Shown piece after piece: positions 1-3,645 of a stretch of DNA of 5,029 nucleotides. Numbering within the stretch: position 1 is the stretch's first letter; every line of letters begins with the position of its first letter. The notes under the pieces are model-generated. The model worked only from the letters and a program-made list of their open reading frames with translations. It had not been told where the DNA came from and made no database searches. Location: the NCBI GenBank assembly GCA_024278035.1, contig JAJRUA010000423.1:1-5029 (forward strand). The letters run 5' to 3'. The position numbers and the translations under genes were made by a program. The stretch is from Planctomycetota bacterium (GTDB taxonomy: Bacteria; Planctomycetota; Planctomycetia; Pirellulales; Lacipirellulaceae).

Positions 1-30
1 ACGCGGATTAAGCGGATCAGCACGGATTAA
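1..30. repeat. Degenerate ~10-bp-period repeat block (CGGATTAA type)
   Basis: Three imperfect units (GCGGATTAA at 3, GCGGATCAG at 12, ACGGATTAA at 22) follow each other with a 9-10 bp period. Blocks of this kind (CACGGATTAA repeated) occur between genes in many environmental bacteria; that statement is from memory. The block is cut by the window edge, so its full extent is unknown. It lies directly before the transposase fragment and resembles the decamer blocks inside element B. Confidence 0.5.
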
Positions 31-34
31 AGAA

Positions 35-376
35 ATGATTGTCCTTTCGATGGGTCTAAAACCCTCGTCTTTAGACGAAGAGATATTGCAAGCTTGGCTC
101 ATCAAGGAGCGTCCTGGATGGGAGGTTGAGGTAACGCAAAGGCCGAAAGGAAGCCAAGGCTTCACGCCAGTCCGGAAACGATGGGTCGTTGAACGCAGTA
201 ACGCTTGGCATGGACGCTGTCGCCGCAACAGCAAGGACTACGAGCGGCGGCCCGATTCGAGCGCTGCGATGATCCAAATCAGCCACGCTCAAGTCATGCT
301 CCGACAACTCAGCCCAAGCAGAAAAAACGAATTCAAATACCGTAATACTACGAGGAAATCAGCGGAAATCGCGTAG
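35..376 (+). pseudogene. IS5-family transposase, C-terminal fragment
   Basis: This 113-residue frame carries the C-terminal end of an IS5-family DDE transposase. Residues 15-33 (EEILQAWLIKERPGWEVEV) and 47-70 (RKRWVVER...NSKDYE) match the end of the catalytic domain. E53 in WVVER is expected to be the third acidic residue of the DDE triad. The tail LSPSRKNEFKYR (residues 92-103) resembles the usual family C-terminus, and the ten residues after it look like read-through into flanking DNA. The N-terminal two thirds, with both catalytic Asp residues, are absent, and the frame runs upstream into the repeat block at 1-30 rather than into transposase sequence. The ATG at 35 is therefore not a real start. 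The fragment cannot be an active enzyme. Family assignment is from motif memory. Confidence 0.75.
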
Positions 377-388
377 TGCTGGTATTTG
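334..388. repeat. Imperfect palindrome / hairpin at the end of the IS5 remnant
   Basis: CAAATACC (334-341) pairs with GGTATTTG (381-388), and the stem continues inward as GTAATACTACG against CGTAGTGCT with a small bulge. The loop holds two copies of a decamer ending GGAAATC (351-360 and 361-370). The structure overlaps the final codons of the transposase frame, so it could be a decayed IS end or a foldback insertion. No T tract follows it, so it is not a convincing terminator. Confidence 0.5.
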
Positions 389-470
389 GATAGACTCTAA
401 TTGAGCCAGAAAGTCTCACTTAGGGATGAAACATTTCACAATGAACATTCCCGTCGTTTTTTTTGTGGTT

Positions 471-478
471 CAACTTTT
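471..478. repeat. Direct repeat CAACTTTT, copy 1
   Basis: First of three identical 8-mers (471, 805, 1029). It forms the left border of element A. Read on the minus strand and continued to 470 it gives AAA AGT TGA, which would be the ancestral end of the XdhC frame if both elements were removed. Confidence 0.6.
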
Positions 479-591
479 GGCCTCCTCACCAAAATCGGTG
501 GGTAGATATCGGCTGAATAGGAGGATTTAACCTTTTTACACGGTGTTTCCAGTGGTTTAACGGTGCTTGTAAACTGAGTATCAGAACACTA

Positions 592-734
592 AGGGAGTCA
601 AAACACACGGGTTGCATAGACATTTGTATATGCAAAAAGGTTGGCTAGCCCCTCCGCCGTCGCCCTCGCATCAGCCCTTCGCCCCGCCGTCTGAGGGCTG
701 ATGCGAGGGCAGAGGCGCGAGGGGCGGACTCCCT
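592..734. other. Multi-stem fold in element A (possible structured RNA)
   Basis: AGGGAGTC (592-599) is the exact reverse complement of GACTCCCT (727-734). This stem would enclose two hairpins: TTGCATA/TATGCAA (612-618 / 629-635, 10-nt loop) and the 78-nt GC-rich hairpin at 648-725. Together they give a closed junction with two arms, inside a further closing pair at 493-504 / 781-792. The arrangement could be a transcribed structured RNA, a hairpin DNA substrate, or simply an accumulation of foldbacks. No promoter or known RNA family was recognised. Confidence 0.4.
648..725. repeat. Long GC-rich hairpin with perfect 17-bp arms
   Basis: The arms at 662-678 and 694-710 are exact reverse complements over 17 bp around a 15-nt loop (679-693). 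Outside an internal loop the stem resumes with CGCC/GGCG (655-658 / 714-717) and GCCCCTC/GAGGGGC (648-654 / 719-725). About 28 base pairs form over 78 nt. Both strands fold equally well. No T tract follows on either strand, so a plain intrinsic terminator is unlikely. It may be a REP-like unit. Confidence 0.85.
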
Positions 735-804
735 CTGACGAGCCTGAGCTGAGGTCCAACTGTCAATCTGATATCATTTTTACCCACCGATTCCGGTGAA
801 GAAC

Positions 805-812
805 CAACTTTT
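805..812. repeat. Direct repeat CAACTTTT, copy 2 (left TSD of element B)
   Basis: This 8-mer immediately precedes the GTAACC end of element B and also borders the right end of element A. It is identical to 1029-1036, as expected of an 8-bp target-site duplication. Confidence 0.8.
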
Positions 813-840
813 GTAACCGTTCACGGGGCAAAAAGAAGCG

Positions 841-870
841 AACCGCTAATGAGCGCAAATAAACGCTAAT
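841..870. repeat. Three decamers with exact 10-bp period (left arm of element B)
   Basis: AACCGCTAAT, GAGCGCAAAT and AAACGCTAAT follow one another without gaps. The 10-bp period is close to one helical turn. Matching units lie in inverted orientation at 972-999. Confidence 0.65.
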
Positions 871-971
871 CCCGCCGGTTTTTTCCGTCCGAACTTCTTC
901 CTTTTGACTTCCTTCCTCTCTTTATGATCCCACTTTTTGTGTGGGGGTTTTTGAGTAGGTTTTACAGTTCG

Positions 972-999
972 AGTCGTTTATTAGCGTCTATTCGCGGTT
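972..999. repeat. Inverted decamer block (right arm of element B)
   Basis: Read on the minus strand this gives AACCGCGAAT, AGACGCTAAT and AAACGACT, the counterpart of 841-870. The pairing lengthens the inverted repeat of element B well beyond its 12-bp tips. Confidence 0.6.
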
Positions 1000-1024
1000 G
1001 CTTTTTGTTGGGAACTGTGAACGG

Positions 1025-1792
1025 TTACCAACTTTTTACCCTGTCACGCACCTCGAGCAATTGGGCGGCGATGCTCATCGCAATCTCTGCCGGGTGGTTC
1101 GTGCCGATTGTCAGACCGATGGGGCAGCGGAAATCGAGCGTTGCTGCATCGGTGCCTAACTCCTTTCTTAGCACCGACGCTTTCGCCCGGCTGCCGATGA
1201 CGCCCAGATAGGGGAAGCTTTTTTTCGAAGTGGCAATCTGCTGGAGTACCGGCAAGTCCGAAGCGTGGCCGCGGGTCATGCAAAGAACGAAAGCGTTGTC
1301 AGGCAAGTTGGCAACTTCGGTTGCCGGTTCCTCAACTTGAACTTTGTGGACGCCTGCAGGGAGCCGATTGAGCCATTCGCTGCGAGGATCGATGCAAGTC
1401 CGTGAGCAGGGGATTGTTACAAGCAGCCGAGCGAGGGCCTGTGTGACATGCCCCGCACCGAAGATCACGATGGGCCAATCCGCCACGTTGACCGTCTCAA
1501 AGTAAAGCCGCACACGCCCGCCGCACGTCATGCCGACATCCGCCTTGAGGCTCCAATCCACAAATCGCGTAGCAGCCTTCTCGGCAAGCAACGACTGGGC
1601 TTCAGCGATTGCCTTCGCTTCGACACGTCCACCTCCGACAGAGCCTGCTTCGATTCTCGTAGCCGAGACTAACATTTTGCTGCCAGCGTCCGTCGGAGCT
1701 GAGCCCGCTGTATCGACGACCGTCACCACCACAAACGGTTGCCCACCGGTGGAGAGTTCGTCGTAGCGTTCGGTATAGATGGGTAGGGACAT
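1025..1792 (-). CDS. xdhC: XdhC/CoxI-family molybdoenzyme accessory protein
   Basis: XdhC-family proteins are cytoplasmic factors that bind molybdenum cofactor, promote its sulfuration and help deliver it to xanthine dehydrogenase-type enzymes. The 255-residue protein has both family domains. The N-terminal XdhC_CoxI domain shows GSAPTDAGSKMLV (30-42), GGGRVE (53-58) and MTCGGRVRLYFE (88-99), with C90 in the position of the conserved cysteine. The C-terminal Rossmann-like domain shows VIFGAGHVTQALARLL (109-124), IDPRSEW (134-140), YLGVIGSRAK (195-204) and CPIGLTIGTNHPAEIAMSI (223-241). It is near full length for the family. The ATG at 1792 opens just before the first conserved block; no strong ribosome site is visible. 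The stop TAA lies within the terminal repeat of element B. No molybdoenzyme gene is in view, so its client is unknown. It stands alone among mobile remnants but looks intact. Confidence 0.9.
   Translation of the reverse strand: MSLPIYTERYDELSTGGQPFVVVTVVDTAGSAPTDAGSKMLVSATRIEAGSVGGGRVEAKAIAEAQSLLAEKAATRFVDWSLKADVGMTCGGRVRLYFETVNVADWPIVIFGAGHVTQALARLLVTIPCSRTCIDPRSEWLNRLPAGVHKVQVEEPATEVANLPDNAFVLCMTRGHASDLPVLQQIATSKKSFPYLGVIGSRAKASVLRKELGTDAATLDFRCPIGLTIGTNHPAEIAMSIAAQLLEVRDRVKSW
1029..1036. repeat. Direct repeat CAACTTTT, copy 3 (right TSD of element B)
   Basis: This is the right-hand target duplication of element B and lies inside the last three codons of the XdhC frame (minus-strand AAA AGT TGG). 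Confidence 0.8.
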
Positions 1793-1876
1793 AGGTGTTA
1801 TCGATAGTGAACTAAGAACTAAACGCAGACCAGTGTAGCTATATTGGCGGATTGAAAAGATTTACGCGGAGAACTC

Positions 1877-1950
1877 AACGTAACCGTTCAAGCCCCGGTG
1901 AGCAACGATGGTGAGGTTTTCCCATCAAAGCGGGCTTGAACGGTTACGTT
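1877..1950. mobile_element. Element C: 74-bp palindromic mini-element with GTAACCGTTCA ends
   Basis: AACGTAACCGTTCAAGCCC (1877-1895) is the exact reverse complement of 1932-1950, a 19-bp inverted repeat around a 36-nt centre. The tip GTAACCGTTCA is the same 11-mer as at both ends of element B, so the two are probably related. Unlike element B it has no 8-bp duplication; the only direct repeat at its borders is CTC (1874-1876, 1951-1953), which could be chance. It terminates the reading frame of the IS3 orfA remnant. Cutting it out with one CTC does not restore IS3-like sequence, so a deletion or other rearrangement must also have occurred. Confidence 0.6.
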
Positions 1951-2175
1951 CTCAGCTTGCAGCTCGCTAATCGTGGCATCATCACCGCAAGACTTCGGCT
2001 TGGGAGCAAGTTGCGCGTGCCACGATCGAAGGGTGGCACCGCTAACGCCCACCGCTTGGCTGGCTGCCTTGAACGAATAGCTCTCTTCGACGATCAATCG
2101 TACGGCATCTCGCTTGAAATCTTCGCTGTAACTACGGCGCTTTGAGGCGGTGGCCTCCGTGTTCGGTAAATCCAT
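1888..2175 (-). pseudogene. IS3-family transposase OrfA, truncated
   Basis: OrfA of IS3-family elements is the DNA-binding half of the transposase and is normally joined to the catalytic OrfB by programmed frameshifting. Residues 13-30 (RRSYSEDFKRDAVRLIVE) and 33-55 form the usual helix-turn-helix, and SELQAEN (70-76) is the start of the leucine-zipper segment. From residue 77 the frame reads through element C and ends after 19 foreign residues. The rest of the zipper and all of OrfB are missing, so it cannot transpose. The start at 2175 is supported by AAGGAG eight bases upstream on the minus strand. A hairpin (GGAAC arms, 2189-2194 / 2206-2211) lies over this leader region. Confidence 0.8.
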
Positions 2176-2214
2176 CTAAAATCTCCTTCGGAACTAGTAT
2201 CAGAGGTTCCGATT

Positions 2215-2240
2215 CTGTCCGAAAGTGGTGGGGTACCGCA
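2215..2240 (-). repeat. Probable IS3-family terminal end
   Basis: Read on the minus strand from 2240, the sequence starts TGCGGTACCCCACCACTTTC and continues GGACAG. IS3-family ends typically start with TG, and a CCCAC..TTTCGGACA-type stretch upstream of orfA is what I would expect in this group. The other end is not present in the window. The outer boundary at 2240 is inferred. Confidence 0.45.
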
Positions 2241-2294
2241 GCAAGCCCCTAACTAGCAACTCTAAACTCCCTATGCTACGCTAGGCAGCTTCGG

Positions 2295-2368
2295 CGGGCT
2301 GTAGCTCAGCTTGGTAGAGCGCTGCGTTCGGGACGCAGAGGTCGCAGGTTCAAATCCTGTCAGCCCGA
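2295..2368 (+). tRNA. tRNA-Pro (anticodon CGG)
   Basis: A full cloverleaf can be drawn. The acceptor stem is CGGGCTG/CAGCCCG (2295-2301 / 2361-2367). The D arm is GCTC..GAGC. The anticodon stem CTGCG/CGCAG surrounds the loop TTCGGGA, giving anticodon CGG (proline, codon CCG). The variable loop has five bases. The T arm is GCAGG-TTCAAAT-CCTGT, followed by the discriminator A. The gene does not encode CCA. The first base C agrees with bacterial proline tRNAs. A TATGCT about 20 bases upstream (2272-2277) could be a -10 box but no good -35 is seen. The IS3 remnant ends only about 55 bp upstream and an integrase fragment follows, which suggests the locus has been an integration hotspot. Confidence 0.97.
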
Positions 2369-2406
2369 CTCGTTGTAACTACCGCCGAACAAAGAACTTC
2401 TGTTAC

Positions 2407-2423
2407 CTGCCGAGTGTCGGCAG
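2407..2423 (+). terminator. Short hairpin downstream of the tRNA
   Basis: CTGCCGA (2407-2413) and TCGGCAG (2417-2423) form a perfect 7-bp stem with a 3-nt loop, 38 bases after the tRNA. There is only TTT at 2431-2433 and no proper T tract, so termination is a guess. Confidence 0.35.
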
Positions 2424-2441
2424 TGCGGCGTTTCCCAAGAG

Positions 2442-2467
2442 GCCAAAACGGTATGTACCGTTTTGGC
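2442..2467. promoter_or_regulatory. Perfect 12-bp-arm palindrome upstream of the integrase fragment
   Basis: GCCAAAACGGTA (2442-2453) and TACCGTTTTGGC (2456-2467) are exact reverse complements separated by TG. It sits 22 bp before the integrase start and 73 bp after the tRNA. It could be an operator, a recombinase binding site or an RNA hairpin in the leader. No T run follows. Confidence 0.6.
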
Positions 2468-2489
2468 TCCACCCCCAGGGAGACCCCCC

Positions 2490-2879
2490 ATGCCGCTTCT
2501 TACGCAAACTCTGCCCAAGTACCGTAAATACCGTGCTAGCAAGCAGGCGATCGTCACGCTTTCCGGCGTCGATCACTACCTTGGCCCTCATGGAACCAAG
2601 GCAAGCCGTATTCTCTACGATCGGCTCGTATCCGAGTGGCTGGCTGGTGGCCGGGCCGCTTCACAGCAGGTGGATACGCCGATCACCATTGTGGAACTGT
2701 CGGCCCGTTATTGGACCTTTGCCAAGGGGTACTATCGCAAGAATGGCCGCTGTACGCGGGTCACGCCTGCGATCAAGGTCACGCTCCGCTATCTCAAACA
2801 GTGGTACGGACGGGAACCGGCGGTCGAGTTTGGCCTGGTACGTCTCAAAGCCCTACGCGAACGCATGGTGGCCAACTAG
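2490..2879 (+). pseudogene. Tyrosine recombinase/integrase, N-terminal fragment
   Basis: The 129 residues resemble the N-terminus of planctomycete phage-type integrases. PKYRKYRASKQAIVTL (9-24), YLGPHGTKAS (30-39) and YDRLVSEWLAGGR (43-55) form the arm-type region. Residues 62-127 (ITIVELSARYWTFAKGYYRKNG through LKALRERMV) are the start of the helical core-binding domain. The catalytic domain with the R-H-R-Y residues is missing: integrases of this kind run roughly three times longer. The frame stops at TAG where it meets the oppositely oriented istB fragment. I place the start at 2490 rather than 2463 because AGGGAG lies seven bases before it and homology begins there. Its position on the same strand just after tRNA-Pro suggests a former integrative element at that tRNA. 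Confidence 0.8.
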
Positions 2880-3190
2880 CAATCCCTTTGTTCGTCGTGA
2901 TCGCCGTGGACGAATCCTTTCGCGTCCTTTCGCGTAACGATAGTTCACCACCCGAAAAAACAGGTTCGATTCCTCACGATCCAGTTGTTGATAACCGAAC
3001 TCGTCGATAATCACCAGATTCACCGCCATGTACTTGCGGTACTTCAGTTTGGCGGGTGGCAAATCGGCATCTCGTTTGAGCTGGTGCATCAGTTCATCCA
3101 ATCGGTAAAAACTGACCGAGAAGCCCGTTTCGATGCCACGCATTCCCAAGGCGATTGCCAAATGCGTCGTCCCCGACCGCGGCGAGCTGT
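2872..3190 (-). pseudogene. istB: IS21-family helper ATPase IstB, internal fragment
   Basis: IstB is the AAA+ ATPase that assists the IstA transposase of IS21 elements. On the minus strand the frame reads SSPRSGTTHLAIALGMRG, then GFSVSFYRLDELMHQLKRD and LVIIDEFGY (Walker B), then REESNLFFRVVNYRYAKG. After that it shifts frame and resumes as STAITTNKGIASW (minus strand 2910-2872). A 14-nt insertion at 2911-2924, which includes a 10-bp duplication, explains the shift. The Walker A region reads SGTTHLA where SGTGKTHLA is expected, so Gly-Lys, including the ATP-binding lysine, is missing. The N-terminal part is absent (an in-frame TGA lies at 3195-3197) and so is the C-terminus. No istA is in view. 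It is a dead remnant, and the left junction truncates the integrase. Confidence 0.85.
2916..2935. repeat. 10-bp tandem duplication inside istB
   Basis: CCTTTCGCGT occurs twice back to back (2916-2925, 2926-2935). With four adjacent bases it forms the 14-nt insertion that shifts the istB frame. Confidence 0.8.
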
Positions 3191-3212
3191 AAGTTCACTT
3201 CATAAAAAACGC

Positions 3213-3241
3213 TTGACACGATGCCATGCCTTCTATACTAT
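3213..3241 (+). promoter_or_regulatory. Sigma70-like promoter of the padR operon
   Basis: TTGACA (3213-3218) is a perfect -35 box. The -10 is either TATACT (3234-3239, 15-bp spacer) or TACTAT (3236-3241, 17-bp spacer). It lies 36 bp before the PadR start and just beyond the end of the istB fragment. Confidence 0.7.
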
Positions 3242-3253
3242 GCGTAACATAGT
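3237..3253. promoter_or_regulatory. Dyad operator ACTATG-N5-CATAGT, probable PadR site
   Basis: ACTATG (3237-3242) and CATAGT (3248-3253) are exact inverted repeats separated by CGTAA. The dyad covers the -10 box and the expected transcription start, the right place for a repressor. PadR-family dimers bind similar dyads (ATGT/ACAT-type half sites), so self-repression by the gene downstream is the likely meaning. Confidence 0.7.
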
Positions 3254-3276
3254 TACTTCCAAGCGAGGATTTTCCT

Positions 3277-3645
3277 ATGAAGCTCGAGCGTGAATTGATG
3301 CGTGGTGCGGGGCCGACGGCGGTGCTGCAGCTCCTGTCTGGTGGCGAAAAGTACGGTTATGAGCTGGTCGAAGCGCTGGCCCAACAGTCGGACGGGGTGC
3401 TGGCGATGGGCCAGTCGACGCTCTATCCGATGCTCTACAACCTGGAGGCGAAGGGGTTGGTCAAGTCGCGGACCGATAAGTCGGGGCCCCGGCCGCGTCG
3501 CTATTATCGGCTGACAAAGAAGGGCGAAGGCAAACTGGCGGTCGATCGCCAGCAGTGGGCTGCGCTGTTCGAGGCCCTTGGTTCGCTCGAAGTGTTGCCG
3601 AAGATTCGTCTTCCGAAGACCGGCAGAGCCAAGGGGGCCGTATGA
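3277..3645 (+). CDS. PadR-family transcriptional regulator
   Basis: PadR-family proteins are small cytoplasmic dimeric winged-helix repressors. This one has 122 residues, usual for the short subfamily. LLSGGEKYGYELVEAL (19-34) holds the first helices. MGQSTLYPMLYNLEAKGLV (44-62) is the recognition helix with the hallmark TLYPML. GPRPRRYYRLTKKGE (70-84) is the wing. A short helical tail follows, where the family dimerises. The ATG at 3277 has GAGGA seven bases upstream (3265-3269). The stop overlaps the next start as ATGA, so the two genes are translationally coupled. PadR genes beside HAAS-type membrane proteins are common, and the pair is thought to act together. The ligand is unknown. The dyad at 3237-3253 suggests autoregulation. 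Confidence 0.92.
   Translation: MKLERELMRGAGPTAVLQLLSGGEKYGYELVEALAQQSDGVLAMGQSTLYPMLYNLEAKGLVKSRTDKSGPRPRRYYRLTKKGEGKLAVDRQQWAALFEALGSLEVLPKIRLPKTGRAKGAV

Larger units (their letters stand above)
479..804. mobile_element. Element A: palindromic non-coding insertion, MITE-like
   Basis: This 326-bp segment lies between two copies of CAACTTTT and has inverted ends. TCACC..AATCGGTGGGTA (486-504) is the reverse complement of TACCCACCGATT..GGTGA (781-799), with a perfect 12-bp core (493-504 / 781-792). A GATATC follows on each side (505-510, 770-775), offset by 5 bp. Inside lie a further 8-bp pair (592-599 / 727-734), a small hairpin (612-635) and a long hairpin (648-725). No credible protein is encoded. 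The ends are not the GTAA type of element B, so this is a different family. Insertion is inferred from the direct repeats and from the way removal restores a stop codon in the neighbouring gene. A structured RNA gene is an alternative. Confidence 0.55.
813..1028. mobile_element. Element B: 216-bp IS66-type MITE
   Basis: The segment begins GTAACCGTTCAC (813-824) and ends GTGAACGGTTAC (1017-1028), a perfect 12-bp terminal inverted repeat. Similarity continues inward on both arms: A-rich runs followed by three decamers of the form NNNCGCTAAT (841-870 on the left, 972-999 on the right in reverse complement). It is flanked on both sides by CAACTTTT (805-812, 1029-1036). IS66-family elements are known for GTAA ends and 8-bp duplications, so a non-autonomous IS66 derivative is the best reading. 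The middle (876-924) is pyrimidine-rich, and a short stem CCCAC/GTGGG (929-933 / 941-945) followed by TTTTT could be a weak plus-strand terminator. No protein is encoded. Its right end supplies the present stop codon of the XdhC gene. Confidence 0.8.

Noticed and set aside
423..464. Stem GGGATG/CATTCCC followed by eight T (457-464), terminator-like on the plus strand
   Set aside because: The stem has a bulge and only about six pairs, four bases separate it from the T run, and no functional plus-strand gene lies upstream. Too weak to annotate.
841..999. Short repeats considered as a CRISPR array
   Set aside because: The units are 10 bp with no spacers and lie in inverted orientation.
924..1211. 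Plus-strand frame of 95 codons
   Set aside because: It runs from the non-coding element B into the antisense of the XdhC gene and shows no family features.
1793..1876. Possible promoter for xdhC on the minus strand
   Set aside because: I found no pair of -35 and -10 boxes with acceptable spacing; TTTCAA and TACACT are too close together to be convincing.
2311..2937. Long plus-strand frame starting MVERCVRDAEVAGSNPVSPTR
   Set aside because: Its first 20 residues are the translated tRNA-Pro, a well-known artefact, and the rest is out of frame with the recognisable integrase fragment.
2961..2974. CAGGTTCGATTCCT, similar to a tRNA T arm, considered as an att site for the tRNA-Pro
   Set aside because: It encodes part of the istB fragment (minus strand, around REESNLFF) and does not match the tRNA-Pro 3' end.
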